Assembly (NCBI RefSeq): GCF_017811755.1
Contig: NZ_JADDJF010000003.1
Location: forward strand, 124,001-188,000
Length of the DNA: 64,000 bases
Direction of reading: 5' to 3'
From: Pararhodobacter sp. SW119
GTDB taxonomy: Bacteria > Pseudomonadota > Alphaproteobacteria > Rhodobacterales > Rhodobacteraceae
The position numbers were made by a program, and so were the translations under genes. The notes beneath the pieces were generated by a model, which was not told where the DNA came from, made no database searches, and saw nothing but the letters and a program-made list of their open reading frames with translations. Of the stretch, positions 1 to 7,887 are shown one piece after another. How positions within the stretch are numbered: position 1 is the first letter of the stretch; each line of letters opens with the position of its first letter.

Positions 1-324
1 GGTCAGGACCGCAAGCGGTTCGGAGTAGGCGAGGTGTACCGTCGGCTTGCCGCGCCGGAAGTCGGCATTGTCGAATGCGGGCAGGTCGTCATGGACGAGG
101 CTGGCACAGTGGATGATCTCCAACGCCGCGGCCGCCGCATCGGCCAGCGCCGGCCGGTCGTCGCCGCAGGCAATCGCCACCGACAGACAGATCGTCGGCC
201 GTATGCGCGCGCCGCCCGGCACGACCGCATAGTTCAGGGCGTGCGCCAGACGCGCCGGCCCCGCCGCCTGCGCCCTCTCGATGGCTGAAACCATTGCCGC
301 TTCGATACGTCGGGAAAGATCCAT
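1..324 (-). CDS. crtE: Geranylgeranyl diphosphate synthase CrtE (N-terminal part)
   Basis: This would make geranylgeranyl diphosphate from farnesyl/isopentenyl diphosphate for carotenoids and the bacteriochlorophyll tail. Only the first 108 codons are in the window, and the 3' end lies beyond the left edge. The visible part has the substrate-binding 'GGARIRP' stretch (about residues 37-43) and the first Asp-rich motif DDLPAFD (D79, D80, D85), followed by RRGKPTVH. That spacing is typical of bacterial polyprenyl synthases. The ATG at 322-324 is chosen because the family's N-terminal helix starts there. It diverges from crtD across an 88-bp gap with two PpsR-type dyads, as in Rhodobacter. Confidence 0.93.
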   Translation of the reverse strand, partial: MDLSRRIEAAMVSAIERAQAAGPARLAHALNYAVVPGGARIRPTICLSVAIACGDDRPALADAAAAALEIIHCASLVHDDLPAFDNADFRRGKPTVHLAYSEPLAVLT

Positions 325-340
325 GGGCGCGCCCCAGTTA

Positions 341-358
341 TGTACATAATTTATTACA
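341..358. promoter_or_regulatory. PpsR/CrtJ-type site 1
   Basis: This is an exact TGT-N12-ACA dyad (TGT 341-343, ACA 356-358) in the crtE/crtD divergent gap. PpsR/CrtJ, the redox- and light-responsive repressor of photosynthesis genes, recognises this pattern and binds pairs of such sites cooperatively. The match is seen in the sequence; the binding is inferred. Confidence 0.75.
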
Positions 359-365
359 CTGCATG

Positions 366-383
366 TGTAAATCATACTGGACA
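366..383. promoter_or_regulatory. PpsR/CrtJ-type site 2
   Basis: A second exact TGT-N12-ACA dyad (TGT 366-368, ACA 381-383) lies 7 bp from site 1, so the two centres are 25 bp apart. The tandem pair fits cooperative repression of both crtE and crtDC. It lies about 30 bp upstream of the crtD start, where it would block RNA polymerase. Confidence 0.75.
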
Positions 384-412
384 TCTCGGTCTGTCAAGTC
401 AAGTATCGTCAG

Positions 413-1993
413 ATGAACGCGTCTCAGGCAGACCACCGCGCGGAAATTGCGGTCATTGGTGCCGGCATCGGCGGGCTGGCGGCGGCGGTCCGCTTGGCTG
501 CCGCGGGCGCCGATGTGATGCTTCTTGATCGTCACGACTGGCCCGGCGGGAAGATGCGCGCCGTATCCAGCCCGGCAGGGCCGGTTGACGCGGGCCCCAC
601 GGTCCTGACGATGCGCCCGGTCTTCGAGGCGCTGTTCGATGCCGCCGGTGAAAGGCTGGACGATCACGTGACCCTGATCCCCCAGCCGATACTGGCCCGG
701 CACTGGTGGCGCGGCGGCCCGCAACTGGACCTGCATTCCGACAGCGCCCAAAGCGCCGAGGCGATCGGTGACGCATTCGGAGCGAGCGCCGCGCGGGAGT
801 TTCTCGCATTCGATACGCTCATGGGCGCCGCCCTTGACGCCTTCGAGGCGCCGATGATGCGCGCGGCACGACCCGATGCCCTGGCGGCAGCCTACAGATC
901 ACTGACGCGTCCCGGGATCTGGCCACTGATCGCGCCGGGCCGCACGCTGGAGGGCCTTTTGCGCGCCCGGTTCACGGAGCCACGCCTGCGCCAGCTCTTC
1001 GGCCGCTACGCGACCTATGTCGGCGGCATTCCGTCGCGCACGCCGGCAGTGCTGGGCCTGATCTGGCGGGCCGAGGCGGCGGGCGTCTGGGCCGTAAAAG
1101 GCGGGATGAGCAGCCTCGCGCAAGCTCTCGCCGCGTTGTTCGTACAGCTGGGCGGAAGGCTTTGCCTCGGTACGCCGGTCGCCCGTTTCGAGGTGTCGGG
1201 CGACACGCTCTCGGGCCTGATTCTGGCTGACGGGCGCCGGATCGCGTGCCGGCAGGCCGTTTTCAACGGCGACCCCGAAGCGTTGCGCGCGGGCCTGCTT
1301 GGCGCAGGAGCCCAGCGCGCCGTCGGCCGCGCCGCGACCACGCCGCGCGCGCTTTCCGCGCGGGTCTGGACCTTTGCCGCCAAGGTCTCGGGCCTGCCGC
1401 TGTTGCACCACAACCTGCTTCTTGCAGACGACGCGCGGGATGAATTTGTCCCCCTTGCGCGGAACCAGGCCCCGGTGATGCCGACCATCTACATCTGTGC
1501 GCAGGATCGCGCGGCTCCGGCCGAGGCCGCCGGAATGGAACGCTTCCAGTTCATCCTGAACGCGCCCGCCTGTTCCCCTGATTCGCACGCTGATCCCCAC
1601 GCAGAGGCCGCGACATGCCTGACACCGACATTCGACCGATTGTCCCGCTTCGGTCTGACCTTCACGCCGATACCGACAGCTGCCAACCTCACGACGCCGG
1701 CCGAGTTCGCGAGCCTGTTTCCGGGCAGCCAGGGGTCACTCTACGGCCGCAGCCCGCACGGCACGCTTGCACCCTTTCTGCGCCCGACAGCGCGGACTCG
1801 TATCACGGGACTTTATCTGGCGGGGGGCGGGGCGCATCCAGGGGCGGGCGTGCCGATGGCGGCATTGTCCGGAATGCATGCGGCGGCGGCGGCGCTTTCG
1901 GACCGGACTTCAGTATCGACGTTGCGCCAGACGGCTACGCCTGGTGGTATCTTGACGCGATCAGCGACGACGGCACCCGCGCGCTTTCGGTGA
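413..1993 (+). CDS. crtD: Methoxyneurosporene/hydroxyneurosporene desaturase CrtD
   Basis: This is an FAD-dependent carotenoid 3,4-desaturase of the spheroidene pathway, a paralogue of CrtI. The N-terminal dinucleotide-binding motif GAGIGGLAAA lies near residues 16-25. The C-terminal family signature AGGGAHPGAGVPMAALSG lies near residues 460-480. The 526-aa frame is about 30 residues longer than the catalytic core needs; the extra tail overlaps the beginning of the crtC homology in another frame. The stop TGA (1991-1993) overlaps a crtC GTG, so the two genes are probably translationally coupled. Confidence 0.93.
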   Translation: MNASQADHRAEIAVIGAGIGGLAAAVRLAAAGADVMLLDRHDWPGGKMRAVSSPAGPVDAGPTVLTMRPVFEALFDAAGERLDDHVTLIPQPILARHWWRGGPQLDLHSDSAQSAEAIGDAFGASAAREFLAFDTLMGAALDAFEAPMMRAARPDALAAAYRSLTRPGIWPLIAPGRTLEGLLRARFTEPRLRQLFGRYATYVGGIPSRTPAVLGLIWRAEAAGVWAVKGGMSSLAQALAALFVQLGGRLCLGTPVARFEVSGDTLSGLILADGRRIACRQAVFNGDPEALRAGLLGAGAQRAVGRAATTPRALSARVWTFAAKVSGLPLLHHNLLLADDARDEFVPLARNQAPVMPTIYICAQDRAAPAEAAGMERFQFILNAPACSPDSHADPHAEAATCLTPTFDRLSRFGLTFTPIPTAANLTTPAEFASLFPGSQGSLYGRSPHGTLAPFLRPTARTRITGLYLAGGGAHPGAGVPMAALSGMHAAAAALSDRTSVSTLRQTATPGGILTRSATTAPARFR

Positions 1994-2826
1994 TCGGCTT
2001 CATCGGTTCGGTCTTTTCGCCGTGGTATCGATGGTCGGGGCGGCGCAGCCCGCAGAACCATGTTTGCATCAATGTCGCCACCTACGGCCCCGGCGGGCGA
2101 TTCACCATGACCGACCGCGGCGCAGACGCACTGCGCCAGTCGCGCGACCGCCTGCAGGTCGGCCCCAGCGCGCTGCAATGGACCGGCCGGCAACTGGTCG
2201 TCGAGGTCGACGAGATCGGCGCGCCGCCGCTGGTAACGCGAGTTCGGGGCAGCGTGACCCTGACGCCTACGGCGCTGTTCGACCGAACGGTCCCGCTGAC
2301 CCCGGACGGTCGCCACACCTGGCGCCCCTTCGCGCCGATCGCACGGGTCGAGGTCGATCTGAGCCAGGGCCATCGCTGGCAAGGACACGGGTATTTCGAC
2401 GCGAACTTCGGGTCCGCAGCGCTCGAGTCCGATTTCCGCTTCTGGACCTGGGGGCGATTTCCGCATCGCGGCGGGGCCACCTGCTTTTACGACGCCACGC
2501 GGATCGACGGCAGCAGACTGGCTACGGCGCTGCATTTTTCCCCCGACGGAAGCATCGAGCCGATCGAGGCGCCGCCGCTGAAGCGTTTTCGCCGCAGTCT
2601 CTGGGCGGTGCGGCGCGAGACGCGTTCGGACCCCGGCTTTTCGCCGCATCAGGTGCGGCCGATGCTGGATGCGCCGTTCTACTGCCGGTCGCAGGTGCGC
2701 ACGCGGATCGACGGCGAGGAAACCACCGGCGTCCATGAAGCGTTGGACCTGCGGCGTTTTTCCTCGTCCCTCCTCAAGCCGATGATCGCGCTGCGCGTTC
2801 CGCGACGCGCAGGATGGCGGTTCTGA
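1990..2826 (+). CDS. crtC: Carotenoid 1,2-hydratase CrtC
   Basis: This hydrates the terminal double bond of neurosporene/spheroidene precursors. The protein begins with the family N-terminus FIGSVFSPWY and contains the conserved GYFDANFG and FYDATR segments. The GTG at 1990 overlaps the crtD stop (GTGA) and gives 278 aa, the usual size of Rhodobacter CrtC. However, family-like sequence (GGYVWWYVDALSDDG type, here DGYAWWYLDAISDDG) continues upstream in frame, inside the crtD tail, with no ATG/GTG/TTG until 1615. The start is therefore uncertain. The stop codon abuts the tspO stop (2827) tail to tail. Confidence 0.9.
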   Translation: MIGFIGSVFSPWYRWSGRRSPQNHVCINVATYGPGGRFTMTDRGADALRQSRDRLQVGPSALQWTGRQLVVEVDEIGAPPLVTRVRGSVTLTPTALFDRTVPLTPDGRHTWRPFAPIARVEVDLSQGHRWQGHGYFDANFGSAALESDFRFWTWGRFPHRGGATCFYDATRIDGSRLATALHFSPDGSIEPIEAPPLKRFRRSLWAVRRETRSDPGFSPHQVRPMLDAPFYCRSQVRTRIDGEETTGVHEALDLRRFSSSLLKPMIALRVPRRAGWRF

Positions 2827-3285
2827 TCAGGCGTATTGCGGATTGCGCTGCCAGACCGACAGGTTCAGCGCGCCCGCGATGCTGACCCAAAGCAGATAGG
2901 GCGCAAACAGAAGCCCCGCGACTGGATCGAGCGTCCAGAATGCAACCAGCGTCAGCGCCACCGCCAGCCAGAGCGCGCAGAGCACGATGAACGCCGTGCG
3001 CATGCGCCTGAGCCCGAAGAACACCGGCGACCAGAGCGTGTTCAACGCGATCTGCAGCGCCCAGAACGCCAGCGCCTGCCCGCTGCCCGGCAGTTGCGCA
3101 ACGCGCATCGCGGCATAGGCGATGAGCAGATAGAGCGTCGTCCAGACCAGGGGAAAGACGAAGCCGGGCGGTGTCCAGACGGGTTTGTCGAGCCCCTCGT
3201 ACCATTCACCCGGCTTGAACATGGCGCCGGTCGCCGCCGCCGCGCCGCAGGCGGCAACAAATGTCAGAAACAAGATCCAGTCCAT
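2827..3285 (-). CDS. tspO: TspO/MBR outer-membrane sensor protein
   Basis: This is a 152-aa TspO/MBR family protein with five predicted helices and the conserved WYEGLDKPVWTPPGFVFPLVW and LNTLWSPVFFGLR segments. In Rhodobacter, TspO sits in the outer membrane, binds tetrapyrrole intermediates and dampens photosynthesis gene expression under oxygen. It lies downstream of crtB (81-bp gap) in the crtI-crtB-tspO operon, the standard Rhodobacter position. Confidence 0.93.
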   Translation of the reverse strand: MDWILFLTFVAACGAAAATGAMFKPGEWYEGLDKPVWTPPGFVFPLVWTTLYLLIAYAAMRVAQLPGSGQALAFWALQIALNTLWSPVFFGLRRMRTAFIVLCALWLAVALTLVAFWTLDPVAGLLFAPYLLWVSIAGALNLSVWQRNPQYA

Positions 3286-3366
3286 TCAGGCCGCCCCTTT
3301 GCAATGCGCGTCGCAGGCTAGCCGCTATTCAGGCGCTTTTGAATGCCTTGTCGCCGATCAGCCGGA

Positions 3367-4407
3367 TCAAGAACTTCGCAAGTCCCTGCGGGCCCTCATG
3401 TCCCGCGCGCGCAGGGCTTCCAGCGCGACGAGCACGGCTTCGGATCCGGCGCGGCGCGGTCGGTGATTCTGCGCGGCGGCTTCGACGAGGAACGCGACCT
3501 CTGGCAACGGGCGGGCGTGCAATGTGGCCGCACGCGGCATGAGATGCGCCGCCGCGCTGCGAACGAGCGAGAGGCCCAGCCAAAAAAGCTTCTGCCCCCT
3601 GCCGGTGCGCGCCCGCCCTGCAATCGAGTTGCATCCCTGCAGACGCAGCGCACTGCCGATACCGGCGTAGACATGTCGGGCGGCAAAGATACCGGGACGG
3701 CAGGAAAGCGGCAGGTCGGCGATGCCGGGTTCCGCCCGCAGATAGAGGCGATCCGCATGTGCGAGCAATCGACCCACGACATCGGCCAGGGCTGGCGAGA
3801 AGCGGGGATTGTCGAGAAAGCGGTCGGGGTCGATGCCGGCTTCGTTCATCCAATCCAGGGGAAGATAGAGCCGCCGGGCGCGCGCGTCCTCGCCGACATC
3901 GCGGGCGATGTTGGTCAGTTGCATCGCCACGCCCAGATCGCAGGCGCGCGCCAGCCGGTCGGCATCACGAACCCGCATCAGCACGCACATCATCGCGCCC
4001 ACCGCCGCCGCAACGCGCGCGGAGTAGGCCTGAACGTCGGACAGTGTCGCATAGCGCCGGTTCTGCGCATCCCAGGCCAACCCTTCGAGCAGCGCATCGG
4101 GCAGCGCGCGCGGCAGCTCGAAATCGGCCACCAGGGTCGCGAACGCCCGGTCGACGGGTGCATTCCACGGACGCCCGGCATACACATCGTCGAGCCGTTC
4201 GCCGAGGCGCAAGACCGCCTGTGCCTTCGATACCTCGTCAGTTTCGGTCAACTCGTCGACCGCATCGTCGGCCAGCCGGCAAAAGGCATAGAGGGCCAGG
4301 GCCGGGTCGCGCACATGTCGTGGCAAGAGTTTCGAGGCCGCATGGAAAGAGAGCGACCCGGTGCGGATCGCCTCCCGGCAATGGGCAAGTTCGGCAGGCG
4401 CGATCAT
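3367..4407 (-). CDS. crtB: Phytoene synthase CrtB
   Basis: This condenses two geranylgeranyl diphosphates to 15-cis-phytoene. Both Asp-rich metal/diphosphate motifs are visible: DDAVD (D47, D48, D51) and NIARDVGED (D170, D174). The RRLYLP substrate-site segment follows. The length (346 aa) is normal. The ATG overlaps the crtI stop (ATGA, 4404-4407), so crtI-crtB are coupled. Confidence 0.94.
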   Translation of the reverse strand: MIAPAELAHCREAIRTGSLSFHAASKLLPRHVRDPALALYAFCRLADDAVDELTETDEVSKAQAVLRLGERLDDVYAGRPWNAPVDRAFATLVADFELPRALPDALLEGLAWDAQNRRYATLSDVQAYSARVAAAVGAMMCVLMRVRDADRLARACDLGVAMQLTNIARDVGEDARARRLYLPLDWMNEAGIDPDRFLDNPRFSPALADVVGRLLAHADRLYLRAEPGIADLPLSCRPGIFAARHVYAGIGSALRLQGCNSIAGRARTGRGQKLFWLGLSLVRSAAAHLMPRAATLHARPLPEVAFLVEAAAQNHRPRRAGSEAVLVALEALRARDMRARRDLRSS

Positions 4408-5972
4408 TCTGCGGCCAATCGATCGCTGTTGCGCGCCGCCGATGCCCAGGTATCGGGCGGATCGGGGACGAGCTTGGCCAGCACTTCGGCGGTTCCGATG
4501 ACACCCGGCAGTCCGGCACCGGGATGCGTGCCCGCGCCGACCAGGTAGAGCCCCGGCAGTTCCTCCGATATGTTGTGCGGACGGAACCAGGCGGACTGCA
4601 GGATGCGCGGCTCCAGCGAGAATCCGGAACCATGCGGCGACAGGTAGCGATCCCGAAAGGTCTGGGGCGTGAAGACCAGACTTTCGCTGAGATGATCGGA
4701 AAGCCCCGGCAGCAGGCGTTTCTCCAGCACTTTCAGCATGCGTTGCCGATAGGCTTCGGCCTCCTGCTCCCAGTCGACCGAGTTGGCATGACCCAGGTGC
4801 GGCACCGGGCTGAGGGCGTAGAAGGTGTCATCGCCCGCCGGCGCGACGGACGGGTCGGTCACCGAGGGGCGGTGCACGTATAGGCTCATGTCCTCGGACA
4901 AACGGCCGCGCACGAAGATGTCTTTCACATGCTCCCGGTAGCGGGGACCGACAAGAATGCTGTGGTGACCGGCGTCCGGCCACATCTTCGCCGTCCCCCT
5001 GGTGCCAAAGTACCAGACGAAAAGTCCCATCGACCAATGCGCGCGCTTGAGGCGCGCGGTGGTCCAGCGACGCCGCCGCCGCTTGCGCAGCAATCGATCA
5101 TAGGTATACCCGGCGTCGGCATTGGAAATCACGATGGCGGCTGGAATCACCCGACCGTCGAGCAACCGCACCCCGGCGGCACGCTCGCCGGCGACCAGAA
5201 CCTCATCGACCTCGGCGCCAAGAATCACCCTGCCGCCCTGTTCCTCCACGATGCGTACCATCGCATCCGCGATGGCCTGCACCCCGCCCATCGCGTAATG
5301 AACGCCGAAAGCGGCCTCCAGATGGCTGACGAGACTGTACATCGACGTGACGCGAAACGGGTCCCCGCCGATGAAAAGCGGGTGAAACGACATCGCGAAC
5401 CTGAGCCGGGTATCGCGAACCCGGCGCGCCGCATGCGCATGGACCGATCGGTCCGCGCGCAGCCATGCAAAGCGCGGCAGGGCCTTGATCAGATCCCAGA
5501 TCCGATGCATCGGCCGCCGGCCCAGGTCTTCATACCCAAAGGCGTAGCGGTCCTTCGCATCCCGCAAAAACCGCTCGTACCCCGCCATGTCCGAAGGTGA
5601 CAGCCGCGCCACCTCGGCCTTCATCGCGTCCGCATCCTGTCGCGCCGTGAAGGTCGATCCGTCCTCCCACAGGATGCGATAGAACGGATCCATCGGTTTC
5701 AGCGCCACATCGGCGTCGAAATCGCGGCCACAGTCGGACCAGAGGGTCCGCAGTCCTTCGGGGACCGTGACGATCGTGGGGCCCAGGTCGAAGCGGTAGC
5801 CGCCCTGCCTGATCGAGGACGCGCGCCCGCCCGGTCGATCCAGCCGATCGATGACCGTGACACGCCAACCACGCGCACCCAGCCGCATTGCAGCGGCAAG
5901 TCCGCCAAGCCCCGCGCCAACCACGATGGCATCCGATTGCGAAGATGAAGGCGCTGAGTTGACAGGTGTCAC
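4404..5972 (-). CDS. crtI: Phytoene desaturase CrtI (neurosporene-forming type)
   Basis: This FAD-dependent desaturase introduces three double bonds into phytoene to give neurosporene in the spheroidene pathway. It has the N-terminal GAGLGGLAAAMRLGARG Rossmann motif (about residues 19-35), PGGRASS, and the C-terminal GAGTHPGAGLPGVIGTAEV signature. The start is GTG at 5970-5972; no in-frame ATG precedes the Rossmann fold. The 522-aa length is normal. It is divergent from crtA and shares a promoter gap carrying a PpsR-type dyad. Confidence 0.94.
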   Translation of the reverse strand: MTPVNSAPSSSQSDAIVVGAGLGGLAAAMRLGARGWRVTVIDRLDRPGGRASSIRQGGYRFDLGPTIVTVPEGLRTLWSDCGRDFDADVALKPMDPFYRILWEDGSTFTARQDADAMKAEVARLSPSDMAGYERFLRDAKDRYAFGYEDLGRRPMHRIWDLIKALPRFAWLRADRSVHAHAARRVRDTRLRFAMSFHPLFIGGDPFRVTSMYSLVSHLEAAFGVHYAMGGVQAIADAMVRIVEEQGGRVILGAEVDEVLVAGERAAGVRLLDGRVIPAAIVISNADAGYTYDRLLRKRRRRRWTTARLKRAHWSMGLFVWYFGTRGTAKMWPDAGHHSILVGPRYREHVKDIFVRGRLSEDMSLYVHRPSVTDPSVAPAGDDTFYALSPVPHLGHANSVDWEQEAEAYRQRMLKVLEKRLLPGLSDHLSESLVFTPQTFRDRYLSPHGSGFSLEPRILQSAWFRPHNISEELPGLYLVGAGTHPGAGLPGVIGTAEVLAKLVPDPPDTWASAARNSDRLAAE

Positions 5973-5990
5973 TGGAATCCCCGGATGATG

Positions 5991-6008
5991 TGTCTATTCT
6001 GATTTACA
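5991..6008. promoter_or_regulatory. PpsR/CrtJ-type site in crtI/crtA gap
   Basis: This is an exact TGT-N12-ACA dyad (TGT 5991-5993, ACA 6006-6008) close to the crtI start. A second, non-canonical pair (TGT 6065-6067, ACA 6082-6084, spacer 14) lies near crtA and may be a weaker partner. A TTGACG hexamer at 6041-6046 could be a -35 box for crtA, but no good -10 is seen at the right spacing. Confidence 0.7.
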
Positions 6009-6102
6009 TCATTGCAGGTAGTCAAGCCAAATTGAAAGGATTGACGTTGCGGCGGCGCAGATAATGTGACAACTTTAGTTGACAAATGGAGGTCGCAGCC
6101 GA

Positions 6103-6816
6103 ATGCAGACCGTCACGCTAAGCCTGTTTCGCTTCGATGACGTGCGCACCCGCATCTGGGTGCTGGGTCAGATGGCGACCGCGCGTCTGGGTCTTGCCGC
6201 GTTGCCTGGCCTGTCATTCTTCAAGCTTTGCGGCTCGGGCACCGGCGAAGGGTTCACCCCGCGCCCCAACTGGTCCGTCTGGGCGATCTTCGCGGTCTGG
6301 CGCGACGAGGATGCCGCGCGGGCCGGGCTGGACGGTCCGGGACCCTTCAGGCGTTGGCGGACCCGCGCCTGCGAAACCGCGACCTTCCATCTGACGCCGA
6401 CGAATGTGCGTGGGCACTGGTCCGGGCAGCGCCCGTTCGACACCTCGACCCGCGACCTTGCGCCGGGACCGCTGGCGGTGCTGACCCGTGCGACGATAAA
6501 GCCGACGCGCGCCCTTCGATTCTGGAACCGCGCACCCGACATCTCCGCCCGCATCGGCGCGGATCCGAATGTCCTGTTCAAGATCGGGATCGGCGAGATG
6601 CCGTTTCTGCATCAGGTCACGTTCTCGGTCTGGCCCGACAGCGCCAGCATGGCTGATTTCGCCCGTACCGGCCCGCACGCTTCAGCCATCCGCGCCGTGC
6701 GCGATGAGGGCTGGTTCACCGAAGAACTTTACGCCCGCTTCCGCCTTGTCGGATGCGAGGGGCGCTGGACCGGGGCGCACCGGTTGGCGGGACTCAACGA
6801 CAAGGATGCTGCATGA
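6103..6816 (+). CDS. crtA: Spheroidene monooxygenase CrtA
   Basis: This is an acyclic carotenoid 2-ketolase that converts spheroidene to spheroidenone in the presence of oxygen. The 237-aa protein has the family's N-terminal TVTLSLFRFDDVRTRIWVL-type opening and the FYKLCGSGTG-like segment FFKLCGSGTG. The ATG at 6103 is preferred over a TTG at 6079 because GGAGG (6088-6092) sits 10 nt upstream. Its stop overlaps the bchI start (ATGA, 6813-6816), placing it first in a crtA-bchI-bchD-bchO operon. Confidence 0.93.
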   Translation: MQTVTLSLFRFDDVRTRIWVLGQMATARLGLAALPGLSFFKLCGSGTGEGFTPRPNWSVWAIFAVWRDEDAARAGLDGPGPFRRWRTRACETATFHLTPTNVRGHWSGQRPFDTSTRDLAPGPLAVLTRATIKPTRALRFWNRAPDISARIGADPNVLFKIGIGEMPFLHQVTFSVWPDSASMADFARTGPHASAIRAVRDEGWFTEELYARFRLVGCEGRWTGAHRLAGLNDKDAA

Positions 6817-7814
6817 CACCGTTCCCCTTCTCCGCAATCGTCGGTCAGGACGAAATGAAGCTGGCGCTGATACTGACCGCGATCGACCCCGGGATCGGCG
6901 GCGTTCTGGTCTTCGGCGATCGCGGCACCGGCAAGTCGACCGCGGTGCGGGCGTTGGCAGCACTTCTTCCGCCGATCGAGGCGGTTGAAGGTTGCCCCGT
7001 CAACTCCGCACGCCCCGAGGACTGCCCCGACTGGGCGTCTGTCACCGACAAGCGCATGACGACACGGCCGACACCGATCATCGACCTGCCCCTTGGCGTC
7101 ACCGAAGACCGTGTCACCGGCGCACTGGATATCGAACGCGCCCTGACCCGCGGTGAAAAGGCGTTCCAGCCCGGACTGCTGGCGCGCGCCAACCGGGGTT
7201 ATCTCTACATTGACGAAGTGAACTTGCTGGAGGATCACATCGTCGATCTGCTGCTCGATGTCGCCCAGTCCGGCGAAAACCTGGTCGAGCGTGAAGGGCT
7301 GTCGATCCGTCACCCGGCGCGCTTTGTCCTAGTAGGTTCGGGAAATCCAGAAGAAGGTGAACTGCGGCCGCAACTGCTTGATCGTTTCGGCCTGTCGGTC
7401 GAGGTGAGCAGCCCCAAGGACATCGAAACCCGGATCGAGGTCATCAAGCGCCGCGACGCCTGGGAAAGAGATCATGAAGGCTTCATGGCGGAATGGCAGC
7501 GCCAGGACGCGGCGTTGCGCGAGGCGATCCTGCGCGCCCGGGTCGCGCTGCCCCTGGTGCGCGCCTCGAATGTCGCACTGCACGATTGCGCCTCGCTCTG
7601 CCTCGCGCTTGGTTCCGATGGCTTGCGGGGGGAACTGACGCTGCTTCGCGCCGCCCGCGCGCTCGCCGCGCACGAGGGCGCCGATGAAGTGAGCCGCGGC
7701 CACCTTCGCCGTGTCGCGCCATCGGCGCTGCGCCATCGCCTGCGCCGCGACCCGTTGGACGAGGCTGGATCAACTGCGCGTGTGGCGCGACATCTGACCG
7801 AAGTTCTGCCATGA
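6813..7814 (+). CDS. bchI: Magnesium chelatase ATPase subunit BchI
   Basis: This AAA+ motor of Mg-chelatase works with BchD and BchH to insert Mg2+ into protoporphyrin IX, the first committed bacteriochlorophyll step. It has Walker A GDRGTGKST (residues 35-43), Walker B YLYIDEVNLL (130-139) and the sensor segment GSGNPEEGELRPQLLDRFGL. The length is 333 aa. The ATG at 6813 overlaps the crtA stop. Confidence 0.96.
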   Translation: MTPFPFSAIVGQDEMKLALILTAIDPGIGGVLVFGDRGTGKSTAVRALAALLPPIEAVEGCPVNSARPEDCPDWASVTDKRMTTRPTPIIDLPLGVTEDRVTGALDIERALTRGEKAFQPGLLARANRGYLYIDEVNLLEDHIVDLLLDVAQSGENLVEREGLSIRHPARFVLVGSGNPEEGELRPQLLDRFGLSVEVSSPKDIETRIEVIKRRDAWERDHEGFMAEWQRQDAALREAILRARVALPLVRASNVALHDCASLCLALGSDGLRGELTLLRAARALAAHEGADEVSRGHLRRVAPSALRHRLRRDPLDEAGSTARVARHLTEVLP

Positions 7815-7887
7815 TCTGCGCAATCGGCATTCCCGTGGCGCGGATCGGTGACCTGACGGACAGCGGAACGCCATTCGACTGTCGACC

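Noticed and set aside
1615-1989. crtC starting at ATG 1615
   Set aside because: This would overlap crtD by about 380 bp and add over 100 residues with no family similarity for most of their length. Only the last ~20 residues before 1990 look CrtC-like.
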